Below are positions 27,201 through 35,087 of a stretch of 64,000 nt of DNA, one piece after another. The notes under the pieces are model-generated. The model did not search any database. It was not told the DNA's origin and worked only from the letters and a program-made list of their open reading frames with translations. Every line of letters starts with the position of its first letter. Positions within the stretch are counted from its first letter, which is position 1. This DNA comes from Geobacter sp. UBA6151 (GTDB lineage: Bacteria; Desulfobacterota; Desulfuromonadia; Geobacterales; Pseudopelobacteraceae), in contig DIUT01000037.1 of NCBI GenBank assembly GCA_002423105.1, positions 18,308-82,307 of the forward strand, given 5' to 3'. Position numbers and translations under genes: made by a program.

Positions 27201-28886
27201 CACCCTGGCGCTGGTAGCGGTTGGCTTGAGCAGGTTGGATTCGGAACCGATCCTGACAGCGGTTGAGGTGATGATCTCCTCACGGATCGGGTCGATGGGC
27301 GGGTTGGTCACCTGGGCAAAGAGCTGCTTGAAATAGTTATAGAGCAGTTGGGGCTGATCGGAAAGGACCGCCAGCGGTGTATCGGTGCCCATGGAACCCA
27401 GCGGCTGCACGCCATCCTGGGCCATGGGGCCCAGAATAACCCGCTGATCCTCAAAGGTATAGCCAAAGGCCTGCTGACGCTGCAGCACGGTCTTATGGTG
27501 ATAGGGATGCGCCTTGGGGCCATCCGGCAGGTTTTCCAGATACAGATGGTTGGTCTTGACCCAGTCACCATACGGCTTTTCAGCGGCCAGCTCTTTTTTA
27601 ATCTCTTCATCAGGGATGATCCGCCCCTGCTCGGTATCGATCAGGAACATCTTGCCCGGTTGCAGCCGCCCCTTTTTGAGCACTTTTTCAGGCGGTACCG
27701 GCAGCACGCCGGCTTCCGAAGCCATGATTACCTGATCATCGCTGGTAATGTAATAGCGGCAGGGACGCAGGCCGTTTCTGTCCAGTACCGCGCCGATGCT
27801 GCGGCCATCGGTAAAGGCAATGGCTGCCGGCCCGTCCCATGGCTCCATCAGGCAGGCATGGTATTCGTAGAAGGCCCGCTTCTCCTTGCTCATCCCCTCA
27901 TGGTTCTCCCAGGGCTCCGGCACCATCATCATCACCGCGTGGGGCAGGGAACGGCCTGCCATTACCAGCAGCTCCAGGCAGTTGTCGAACATGGCCGAGT
28001 CGGAGCCGTTGGTATTGATGACCGGCAGCGCCTTCTTGATGTCGTCGCCAAACAGTTCGCTGTTGAAGAGCGACTGGCGGGCATGCATCCAGTTGACATT
28101 GCCGCGCAGGGTGTTGATCTCGCCGTTGTGGGCCATGAAGTGATAGGGGTGTGCCCGGTCCCAGCTGGGGAAGGTGTTGGTGGAAAAGCGCGAGTGCACC
28201 AGAGCCAGGGCCGACACCATGTCCGGGTCGCGCAGGTCAGGGTAGTACTGGTCCACCTGTACCGGCATCAGCATCCCCTTGTAGATGATGGTGCGGGTGG
28301 AAATACTGGAGACATACCAGTGGTTGTCCACTTCAACATCGCGGATCTCGTGGGTGGCGCGCTGGTTGACAATGTACAGCTTGCGACTGAAGGCAGCTTC
28401 ATCAAGGCTCACGTCAAGCGGCTTCAGGAACAACTGACGCACCTTCGGCTCACCGGCCTTGGCAGTGTCACCCAGGGAGCTGTTGTCGGTGGGCACGTCA
28501 CGCCAGCCGATGATCTGCACCTTTTCATCGCTGAGTATCCGCTCAAGGATATGGCGGGCGCTGTTGCGTTCCGTTGCCTCAGGTGAGGTAAACAGCATGG
28601 CAACTCCGTACCGGCCTGCTTCAGGCAGCTCAAAACCCAGCGGCGTACAGACCTTGCGCAGGAAGGCATCGGGCATCTGCATCAGGATGCCGGCGCCGTC
28701 ACCGGTATTGGGTTCGCAGCCGACAGCGCCACGGTGGTCCAGGTTGGCCAGGATGGTCAGGGCCTGCTCCACAATCTCGTGGGATTTCTTGCCCTTGATG
28801 TTGGCCACAAAACCGACGCCACAGGCGTCATGCTCGAACTGGGGATCGTACAGTCCCTGCTTTTTGGGTACTCCGATAGTTTTCAT
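24297..28886 (-). CDS. gltB: glutamate synthase large subunit
   Basis: Large subunit of GOGAT: makes two glutamates from glutamine and 2-oxoglutarate. The ATG at 28886 gives 1529 residues; a longer frame start at 28982 has no ribosome site. A 21-residue propeptide ends at the nucleophile Cys22 (HDA-CGVGF). The glutaminase domain spans about 22-430, the FMN synthase domain about 800-1200 (SGYDGGTGASPLSS) with the 3Fe-4S cysteines in CIMMRVCHSNTCPAGVATQ, and the beta-helix GXGXG domain 1260-1500. Upstream gene of the gltBD unit. Confidence 0.97.
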   Translation of the reverse strand: MKTIGVPKKQGLYDPQFEHDACGVGFVANIKGKKSHEIVEQALTILANLDHRGAVGCEPNTGDGAGILMQMPDAFLRKVCTPLGFELPEAGRYGVAMLFTSPEATERNSARHILERILSDEKVQIIGWRDVPTDNSSLGDTAKAGEPKVRQLFLKPLDVSLDEAAFSRKLYIVNQRATHEIRDVEVDNHWYVSSISTRTIIYKGMLMPVQVDQYYPDLRDPDMVSALALVHSRFSTNTFPSWDRAHPYHFMAHNGEINTLRGNVNWMHARQSLFNSELFGDDIKKALPVINTNGSDSAMFDNCLELLVMAGRSLPHAVMMMVPEPWENHEGMSKEKRAFYEYHACLMEPWDGPAAIAFTDGRSIGAVLDRNGLRPCRYYITSDDQVIMASEAGVLPVPPEKVLKKGRLQPGKMFLIDTEQGRIIPDEEIKKELAAEKPYGDWVKTNHLYLENLPDGPKAHPYHHKTVLQRQQAFGYTFEDQRVILGPMAQDGVQPLGSMGTDTPLAVLSDQPQLLYNYFKQLFAQVTNPPIDPIREEIITSTAVRIGSESNLLKPTATSARVIRLEQPILTNEEFEKLRNLDQPGFKTTTLTLLFKAEDGAEGMKKALESLFSTAVRHIEAGTTILILSDRGVNEEYAAIPALLAVAGLHHYLIRTATRTRVSLVLESGEPREVHHFAVLLGYGITAINPYLAFESMDDMIQQGMLPGIDHKKAVKNFIKASIKGVVKTMAKMGISTIQSYRGAQIFEAVGLHQSVIDTFFTWTPSRIGGTDLNGIATELLARHAKAYPKRVTADSTLDPGGQYQWRKDGEEHLFNPLTITSLQKSTRTNDYQEFKVFSNLIDEQSERHYTLRGLLDFKKRVPVPIEEVESVEAIMKRFKTGAMSYGSISQEAHEALAIAMNRIGGRSNTGEGGEDPERFSWTNELGDSKNSAIKQVASGRFGVTSNYLTNAGEIQIKMAQGAKPGEGGELPGHKVYPWVAKTRHTTPGVGLVSPPPHHDIYSIEDLAELIHDLKNANRRARISVKLVSEVGVGTVAAGVAKAHADVVLISGYDGGTGASPLSSIKHAGLPWELGLAETHQTLMLNNLRSRIVIEVDGQLKTGRDVVIAALLGAEEFGFATAPLVTLGCIMMRVCHSNTCPAGVATQDPALRAKFAGKPEYVVNFMRFVAQEAREIMAELGFRTFNEMVGHASVLEPKKAIEHWKAKGLDFSNILYTPNMGVGAVRYCTETQDHGLEKSIDMSKLLDICKPAIEKGEAVTASLPITNIDRVVGTIVGNEITRSHGAEGLPEGTVSLKFNGSAGQSFGAFIPKGMTLELSGDANDYLGKGLSGGTVVVYPPAGSTFKAEENIIAGNVALYGATSGNAYICGMAGERFAVRNSGVNAVVEGVGDHGCEYMTGGTVVVLGTTGRNFAAGMSGGVAYVLDEHGDFAGHCNTQMVALEPLDDSDKAVLKTMIEKHEELTKSAKAAIVLINWKFYVDRFVKVMPMDYKRVLQALERAKAAGLSGDEALTAAFEENSHDAARVGGS

Positions 28887-29249
28887 AGTGTAACCCTTGT
28901 GAGGATGTAAGTTCTCGTCATAAACCGGCAGACCAATATGGATTGCTGTGGTAACTACAGCAAATACTAAGCCAATACCCACTTGCCAGAAAAAACAACA
29001 CGTCTTTACTGTATAAGTATTTAATTGTTTTGTCTTTCTGCTAGAGGCTCGCTGTGCCAGCCATTATCGCTAGGCAGGTGGACGTGCTCTGGGGCTTGCC
29101 AGAGTAGGTACAAAAATACCATACAATTCAGGTTGCTGCAGGCGGTTACCCGGAAATTGTCGTTTATTAGTGTGCTACACGAGTGAGTTGATTTTATGCA
29201 CACTCGTGGTGGCCAGAAATGGCTCGGTGAGGCGGGACGTGAGACGTAA
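28887..29249. other. non-coding region upstream of gltB
   Basis: No convincing gene. It should hold the gltB promoter. An 8-bp perfect inverted repeat (29178-29185 and 29201-29208, 15-base loop) lies near its right end. The open frames here lack ribosome sites and family features. Confidence 0.5.
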
Positions 29250-29407
29250 ATGTGGCAAGCCATTGCCGTTGGAGCACGGCGTGGGTTGATCACGCCACAG
29301 CAGTTTGAAAGCTTGAAAAAAAAGGGATTCTGACCCAAGATGAGGTAACGTTGACATTGAAAAGTCCAACTATCTTTTTCAAAGATGAACTGCCGTTTTC
29401 CGGATAG
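29250..29407 (+). pseudogene. short frameshifted coding relic with an A8 tract
   Basis: Two reading frames join at an eight-A run (29316-29323). The first reads MWQAIAVGARRGLITPQQFE then SLKKKGF and stops. Adding one A lets it continue in the second frame as GILTQDEVTLTLKSPTIFFK then DELPFSG, ending at 29407. The joined 52-residue product looks protein-like, but no family is recognised and the 5' part may be missing. Likely a decayed gene, possibly a slippage-prone tract or sequencing indel. Confidence 0.35.
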
Positions 29408-29412
29408 CCAGC

Positions 29413-29967
29413 ATGAAGGTATTCTCAGTGAACAAACTGCTCATCTCCCTGATAGCATGGATCATGATAACTGGTTGCACTGCAAGGGATTGGCGAACTG
29501 CAAGCAGAGAACCTGCCGGGATTGCCCCCTCTCCGCAGACGACCAGAGAAGCCGTGCTACAGGTCTATGGTGCTCCGGCATGGGGATGGCGTGGCTGGTT
29601 TGCCATACACACCTGGATTGCTACGAAAACCACCAATGGCAAGGCATATACGGTATACGAAGTTATCGGCTGGCGGCAACGCCGGGGTTTGCCGGTTGTG
29701 AGAATTGAAAAAGACCTGCCTGACCGTTATTGGTATGGGGAGAGGCCGCGGCTTCTCAAGGAGTTTCGGGGGAAAGATGCTGAGCCGCTGATCACGGCGG
29801 TTGACAGGGCTGCCCGGACCTATCCATGGCCTGACACCTATCGGGCATTTCCCGGGCCGAACAGCAATACCTTTATCGCATGGATTGGCAAACAGGTTCC
29901 TGAACTGGATATTGACCTGCCCTTATCGGCGATCGGCAGCGGATATTCTGACAAACGGCAGGAATAA
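29413..29967 (+). CDS. DUF3750-family lipoprotein
   Basis: Predicted envelope lipoprotein of 184 residues: signal peptide ending in the lipobox-like ITGC (Cys22). The DUF3750 pattern follows (APAWGWRGWFAIHTWIATK, then VIGWR, then GPNSNTFIAWIGKQVPEL). The conserved NSNTF segment and the many Trp residues resemble amidase- or peptidase-like folds, but no activity is established. It lies upstream of a DUF456 gene in the same direction. Confidence 0.78.
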   Translation: MKVFSVNKLLISLIAWIMITGCTARDWRTASREPAGIAPSPQTTREAVLQVYGAPAWGWRGWFAIHTWIATKTTNGKAYTVYEVIGWRQRRGLPVVRIEKDLPDRYWYGERPRLLKEFRGKDAEPLITAVDRAARTYPWPDTYRAFPGPNSNTFIAWIGKQVPELDIDLPLSAIGSGYSDKRQE

Positions 29968-30030
29968 AACAAGCATACGGGGGGTGTATGAAACGAGTGT
30001 TACAGCAACAACTGCTGCTTACGTGCAATC

Positions 30031-30519
30031 ATGGGTGATCAAGCGCTGATACTCTGGATTATCGCGGCAATTCTGACGGTTACCGGTTTGTCGGGACTGC
30101 TGTTGCCAATTGTACCGGGGGCACCCATCCTGTTTCTGGGGTTGCTTTTTGGGGCATGGGCTGAGGACTTTCAGTACATCGGTGTCTGGTCGCTGCTGAT
30201 TCTGGCGGTAATGACAGCGCTCACCTATGTGGTTGAGTTTGCCGCTTCTGTCGTGGGGGTCAAAAAATACGGGGGGTCCCGGCGTGCCATGATTGGCGCG
30301 GCTTTAGGCGGTATTGTCGGCCTGTTTCTCGGCATCCCGGGAATACTGCTGGGTCCCTTTGTGGGGGCAGTGGCCGGTGAGCTGTCCTTGCAACGCAGTC
30401 TGGACGAGGCAAGCCGCGCCGGATTTGGTACCGTGGTTGGATTAGCTGTGGGATTGGCCGGCAAGTTTGCCATCGGTGTGGCCATGATCGGCCTGTTTCT
30501 GGTGTTGCGGTTTGTATAG
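30031..30519 (+). CDS. DUF456 family membrane protein
   Basis: 162-residue integral membrane protein with several hydrophobic helices and the glycine-rich DUF456 core (GLLLPIVPGAPILFLGLLFG, GGSRRAMIGAALGGIVGLFL, GILLGPFVGAVAGEL). Function unknown in the literature. The start lacks a clear ribosome site, but a hydrophobic helix begins right after it, which fits the family. Confidence 0.85.
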   Translation: MGDQALILWIIAAILTVTGLSGLLLPIVPGAPILFLGLLFGAWAEDFQYIGVWSLLILAVMTALTYVVEFAASVVGVKKYGGSRRAMIGAALGGIVGLFLGIPGILLGPFVGAVAGELSLQRSLDEASRAGFGTVVGLAVGLAGKFAIGVAMIGLFLVLRFV

Positions 30520-30569
30520 CCTGTTTGAAACAGGCGCTTAGGCACATGACACGAAAGGTTGCCATAAAG

Positions 30570-31445
30570 ATGAAACGTTTTAACTACATACTGTTTTTGC
30601 TCTGCACCGTGCTGGTTACGGCATGTGCCACAACCCCGCCAACGGCACCACCCGCTAAACCGGCAAAAATAGCGCTGGTGTTGGGAGCCGGGGCAGCCAA
30701 GGGCTTTGCCCATGTGGGGGTCATTAAAATTCTGGAGGCCCAGAAAATACCGGTACATATGGTTGTCGGCACCAGCGCAGGCAGTTTTGTGGGTAGCCTG
30801 TACGCCGCCGGTTATGATGGTTACGCATTGCAGGGTCTTGCCATGTCGCTCCAGAAAAAAGAAGTCGCGGAGCTGATAATTCCTGACAACGGCTTTATCA
30901 AGGGGGAGCGTTTGCGGGATTACGTTAATTCCAAAGTGAACAACCTGCCGATTGAAAAACTGAAGATCCCGTTGCATGTGGTTGCAACTGATATTCGTAA
31001 TGGCCAAGAGGTTGTCTTCAATTCAGGCAACACCGGCATGGCAGTCCAGGCAAGCTCTGCGGTGCCCGGGGTGTACCAGCCTGCTAAATTTTCAGGAACA
31101 AGTTATGTTGACGGAGGTCTGGTCAACCCACTGGCAGTGGATGTGGCCAGAAAATACGGGGCGGACGTGGTGATCGCCGTGGATATCACCTCCGGCGTTG
31201 GCGACAAAATACCGGCCGGCGTCATGGAAACCAGTATGAAATCCATGGAGATCATGTATGAGAAGATCGCCCGCGCTGCAATCGCTCAGGCTGATGTCGT
31301 GATCAAGCCCAATGTCGGCTTTGTCGGTGCTGCGGACTTTGATCGTCGTAACGAAGCCATTCTTGAAGGAGAAAGGGCGGCCTGGATTGCCATGCCTGCC
31401 ATACTGAACATTATTAACCGGCTGCGGCAAGAAGGACGATTATGA
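30570..31445 (+). CDS. patatin-like phospholipase lipoprotein
   Basis: Patatin-family acyl hydrolase anchored as a lipoprotein: signal sequence with lipobox VTAC (Cys18). An oxyanion motif LGAGAAKGFAHVGV, the nucleophile Ser in GTSAGSFVG and the Asp of the catalytic dyad in YVDGGLVNPL follow. The 291-residue start at 30570 follows AAAGG; longer starts exist but would spoil the signal peptide. Likely periplasmic-facing phospholipase or lysophospholipase (RssA-like) in membrane upkeep; substrate unknown. Confidence 0.9.
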   Translation: MKRFNYILFLLCTVLVTACATTPPTAPPAKPAKIALVLGAGAAKGFAHVGVIKILEAQKIPVHMVVGTSAGSFVGSLYAAGYDGYALQGLAMSLQKKEVAELIIPDNGFIKGERLRDYVNSKVNNLPIEKLKIPLHVVATDIRNGQEVVFNSGNTGMAVQASSAVPGVYQPAKFSGTSYVDGGLVNPLAVDVARKYGADVVIAVDITSGVGDKIPAGVMETSMKSMEIMYEKIARAAIAQADVVIKPNVGFVGAADFDRRNEAILEGERAAWIAMPAILNIINRLRQEGRL

Positions 31446-31546
31446 CCTGTAGGCGGCCTGGCCGGTAAGGGAGTTCCGAGTCCCTAAAGATGACCCGCTG
31501 GAATGCGGACTACCATAGCACCATGGACAAAGGAGGATGTATCAGT

Positions 31547-31978
31547 ATGAAAGGATGGATGAAACTGGTTATGGCGATGGCACTGGCAGGTATGGCGCTG
31601 ACCCCGGCAGGTGCTGCGGAGCAGAAAGGAAGTAAAACCGTTACCAGCGCTTCGGGTCTCAAGTATGTGGATCTGGTGGTGGGCAGCGGAGCTGCTCCGG
31701 TGAAGGGGCAGCCGGTTACGGTGCATTACACCGGCACCCTGGAGAATGGCAAAAAATTTGACAGTTCCGTGGATCGCGGCAGGCCGTTTACCTTTGTCAT
31801 CGGCGTCGGCCAGGTGATCAAGGGCTGGGATGAAGGGGTGATGGGTATGAAAGTGGGCGGCAAGCGCAAGCTGGTCATTCCGGCGCAGCTGGGCTACGGT
31901 GCCCGCGGAGCGGGCGGGGTTATCCCTCCCAACGCAACGCTGCTTTTTGATGTGGAATTGCTGGATGTGCAGAAGTAG
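31547..31978 (+). CDS. FKBP-type peptidyl-prolyl cis-trans isomerase, exported
   Basis: Periplasmic prolyl isomerase. The 143-residue product has a signal peptide ending GAA (about residue 24) and one FKBP domain with the usual core: VTVHYTGTLENGKKFDSS, RGRPFTFVIGVGQVIKGWDE and IPAQLGYGARG...IPPNATLLFDVELL. GGAGG stands ten bases before the ATG. Substrates cannot be told. Confidence 0.92.
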   Translation: MKGWMKLVMAMALAGMALTPAGAAEQKGSKTVTSASGLKYVDLVVGSGAAPVKGQPVTVHYTGTLENGKKFDSSVDRGRPFTFVIGVGQVIKGWDEGVMGMKVGGKRKLVIPAQLGYGARGAGGVIPPNATLLFDVELLDVQK

Positions 31979-32006
31979 TCAGCCCTGCATGAAGAACGGG
32001 GAGAGC

Positions 32007-32423
32007 ATGGATCGCATCAGGGAGTTTTTCAGCACGGAAGACCTGTTTGCCCGGCACGCCGGTATTGAGTTGCTGGAGGTGGAGCCGGGGCGGGCGCGGG
32101 TGGTCATGGAGATCCAGCCGTTCCATTTTAACGGGGCGCGCACGGTGCACGGCGGCGCCATCTTTACCCTGGCGGATTTTGCCTTTGCGGTGGCTTCAAA
32201 CTCCCACGGCACCCTGGCCATGGGGATCAATACCAGCATCTCCTTTGTCAAGGCCGCCACCGGCGGCCGCCTTTTTGCCGAAGCGCAGGAGGTGGCGCGG
32301 AACCCCAGGCTGGCTTCCTATACCGTGACTGTGACCGATGACGCCGGAGATGTCGTGGCGATTTTTCAGGGGATGGTCTACCGCAAAAAGGACGAGCTGC
32401 CAGCGGCCCGCAGGGTAGCGTAA
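32007..32423 (+). CDS. PaaI-type hotdog thioesterase
   Basis: Acyl-CoA thioesterase-like hotdog protein of 138 residues. The family core is visible: FHFNGARTVHGGAIFTLADF (the HGG active-site turn), then SFVKAATGGRLFAEAQEV. The start is uncertain: ATG at 32007 has GGGGAG very close, ATG at 31989 has no ribosome site. Eight bases separate it from the helicase gene. Probably acts on aryl- or acyl-CoA esters; substrate unknown. Confidence 0.85.
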   Translation: MDRIREFFSTEDLFARHAGIELLEVEPGRARVVMEIQPFHFNGARTVHGGAIFTLADFAFAVASNSHGTLAMGINTSISFVKAATGGRLFAEAQEVARNPRLASYTVTVTDDAGDVVAIFQGMVYRKKDELPAARRVA

Positions 32424-32430
32424 TCCTGCC

Positions 32431-35007
32431 ATGACCCTTTCCTTTTCGTCTGACTGTCGCGCCCTGATTCGCCATGAAATCGCGGAAGCAAAAAATAACG
32501 AGGTGTTTTTCATCGCACAGGCCGATGCCGATGGTTGTCTGGTATCTGCCTGTGCGGTGGCCCGCGGCAGCAAGAAAGCGGTACCGGCGATCATTTCCCG
32601 CGCGGTGGCCGGAGAGGTGGTGCTGCACAACCATCCCTCCGGTGACCTGACCCCTTCCGAAGCAGACCTGGATATCGCCTCAGTGGTTGGCAACAACGGC
32701 ATCGGTTTCGCCATCATCAACAACCGTTGCGATGACTGCTACCTGGTGGTTGCGCCGCACATTCCCAAGGATTGTCAGCTGATTGCCCCGGACGAGCTTG
32801 AACGGGCCTTTGGTCCTGATGGGGTACTGGCGCGGAATCTGAAGGGCTATGAACAGCGCGGCGAACAGGTACGCATGGCCGTTTCCGTGGCAGAAGCGTT
32901 CAATAAGGGAACGGTGGCGCTGATCGAAGCTGGCACCGGCACCGGCAAATCCCTGGCCTACCTGATACCGGCCATCCTCTGGGCAGTGCGTAATGAACAA
33001 CGGGTGGTGATCTCCACCAATACCATCAATCTGCAGGAACAGCTGATCAAGAAGGATATTCCGCTTTTACAGCGGCATACCACGGTTGAGTTTGCCGCCT
33101 GTCTGGTAAAAGGGCGGGGTAATTACCTCTGCCGCAGGAAGCTGGATGCGGTGGCAGCGGAACCGGCCCTGTTTCCCGATGCCGCCGGAGAAGAGTTACA
33201 GGCTATTGTGGCCTGGAGCGAAACCACCCAGAGCGGCTGCCTGAGTGATCTTTCCTTCCATCCTGCCTGGGAGGTCTGGGACGATCTGCGTTGCGAGTCT
33301 GACCAGTGCAGCCGCTCCCGCTGCTCCCACTTTTCCAAATGTTTTTTCTACCGTGCCCGGCGCGAGGCGTCCACGGCCCGCATTCTGGTGGTAAACCATG
33401 CCCTGTTGCTGGCGGACATCGCCCTGCGGCGGGAAAGCGGTTACGATGCCGTTGCCATACTGCCTCCCTTTACCCGGCTGATTATTGATGAGGGACATCA
33501 TCTGGAGGAGGCGGCAACCGGTGCGCTCTCCAGCCGTCTCAGCCGCTCCGGTCTGATGCGCCAGCTGTCCCGTCTGGCTCCGTCCGGGAACCGGGCCGGA
33601 ATCCTGACCGTGCTCAGCAACCGTCTGGGCAAAGAGCTGCCGGAGAATCTGGAGGGATTGTATCAGGAGCTTTCCGCCATTGTGGAGGTCGCCCTGCTGC
33701 CCCAGACCGTTGAACTGGCATCGCTGCTGGAGCGGGAAATGGACTGGCTGGCGCTGGCCTTGCAGGAGGCGCTTGCCGGTGATGATCTGCGGGGCAGCGA
33801 GGTGCGGCGGCGGATAACAGCTGCGGTGCGGGGTACCTCGTTCTGGCAGGAGCTGGACAAGCGCCTGACGGTTCTGGCGGAAAAACTGGCGGAGCTGGCA
33901 GCAGGGCTTGGAGCCCTTGACCGGGCGGCAGCCAAATTGCCGGACCCGGTGCGCCAGGCCCTTGACAGCTGGCTGACCGATGCCTTCGGCATTGGCCAGC
34001 GCTTATCATCGGCGTCGCAGGATCTGTTCACCTTTTGCGGCGATGATGATCAGAACTGCCGCTGGCTGGAGTTGAAGAAAAGCGGACGCGGGCAGCAGGC
34101 CGCGATCTGTAGTGCTCCCCTTGAGGTGGCGGAGATATTGAAAAATGCCCTGTTTGATCCGATTCCGACCGTGGTGCTGACCTCGGCCACCATGACGGTG
34201 GGCGGTTCCTTCAGTTATCAGCGGGCACGCACCGGTCTGGATCTGCTGGAACCGGCGCGTCTGTCCGAGCTTGCTCTGCCATCTCCGTTCAATTTTGCCG
34301 GACAGTCGCTGGTGGGAATACCGGTCGATCTGCCGGACCCGTCAACCCCGGCCTACCGGCAGGCATTGGCCAGTGCCGTGCTGCGGGCGGTGGTGCTTTC
34401 CCGGGGCGGCGCCTTTGTGCTGTTTACCTCCTTTGACCTGTTGAAGCAGACCTGGAATGTTGTGAAAGGGGATCTGGAGCGGTTGGGCCTGACCGTGCTG
34501 CGCCAGGGGGACGGGGGCGGACGCCATCAACTGCTGGCCCGTTTTCGCAAGGAACGTAATGCCGTGCTGTTCGGCACTGATTCCTTCTGGGAAGGGGTGG
34601 ATGTGAAAGGGGATGCCCTGCGGCTGGTGATCATTGCCCGCTTACCGTTTCATGTGCCCACGGAGCCGATCCAGCAGGCCAGGGCCGAGCGGCTGGTGGA
34701 GCGGGGCGGCGACCCGTTCCGGGAGCTGTCCATTCCCCAGGCGGTGCTGAAGCTGCGCCAGGGTTTTGGTCGACTGATCCGCAGCCGTGATGATCGCGGG
34801 GCGGTGCTGATTCTGGACAGCCGGATCGTGAGCAAGAATTACGGCAAGCGCTTCCTGAAATCGCTGCCGGAGTCCGCCCAGGTGATTGCCCCGGCGGATG
34901 AGGTGTTCAGGCGTCTTGAGGAGTTTTTTGCCGAATCATGTGGCGTTACAGAAAACAGAATAAACAGGCTGGTGTCAGATCAGCTAATCAACACTCAACC
35001 GCTTTAA
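32431..35007 (+). CDS. JAMM/RadC-like domain fused to a DinG-family helicase
   Basis: 858-residue fusion. Residues 1-125 look like a RadC/JAB metalloprotease-type domain, with the metal motif HNHPSGDLTPSEAD near 69-82. From about 145 the protein is a DinG/XPD-type superfamily 2 DNA helicase: Walker A IEAGTGTGKSLAY, cluster cysteines in CLVKGRGNYLC and CSRSRCSHFSKC, and the box IIDEGHHLEE. Helicase C motifs follow (FTSFDLLKQT, FGTDSFWEGVDVKG, QGFGRLIRSRDD). DinG helicases unwind DNA and R-loops; the extra metal-binding domain is unusual. Confidence 0.88.
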   Translation: MTLSFSSDCRALIRHEIAEAKNNEVFFIAQADADGCLVSACAVARGSKKAVPAIISRAVAGEVVLHNHPSGDLTPSEADLDIASVVGNNGIGFAIINNRCDDCYLVVAPHIPKDCQLIAPDELERAFGPDGVLARNLKGYEQRGEQVRMAVSVAEAFNKGTVALIEAGTGTGKSLAYLIPAILWAVRNEQRVVISTNTINLQEQLIKKDIPLLQRHTTVEFAACLVKGRGNYLCRRKLDAVAAEPALFPDAAGEELQAIVAWSETTQSGCLSDLSFHPAWEVWDDLRCESDQCSRSRCSHFSKCFFYRARREASTARILVVNHALLLADIALRRESGYDAVAILPPFTRLIIDEGHHLEEAATGALSSRLSRSGLMRQLSRLAPSGNRAGILTVLSNRLGKELPENLEGLYQELSAIVEVALLPQTVELASLLEREMDWLALALQEALAGDDLRGSEVRRRITAAVRGTSFWQELDKRLTVLAEKLAELAAGLGALDRAAAKLPDPVRQALDSWLTDAFGIGQRLSSASQDLFTFCGDDDQNCRWLELKKSGRGQQAAICSAPLEVAEILKNALFDPIPTVVLTSATMTVGGSFSYQRARTGLDLLEPARLSELALPSPFNFAGQSLVGIPVDLPDPSTPAYRQALASAVLRAVVLSRGGAFVLFTSFDLLKQTWNVVKGDLERLGLTVLRQGDGGGRHQLLARFRKERNAVLFGTDSFWEGVDVKGDALRLVIIARLPFHVPTEPIQQARAERLVERGGDPFRELSIPQAVLKLRQGFGRLIRSRDDRGAVLILDSRIVSKNYGKRFLKSLPESAQVIAPADEVFRRLEEFFAESCGVTENRINRLVSDQLINTQPL

Positions 35008-35087
35008 TGAAGCGGGTTTGCATGGCTATTTGGCGCAAATTCTGTTAAGAGTATGCAGCTTTTTAATCCAGTTAACCCGTGAAAAAC

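Noticed and set aside
29021..29338. 105-codon minus-strand open frame upstream of gltB
   Set aside because: No ribosome site, no family features and unusual residue use; it covers a non-coding region.
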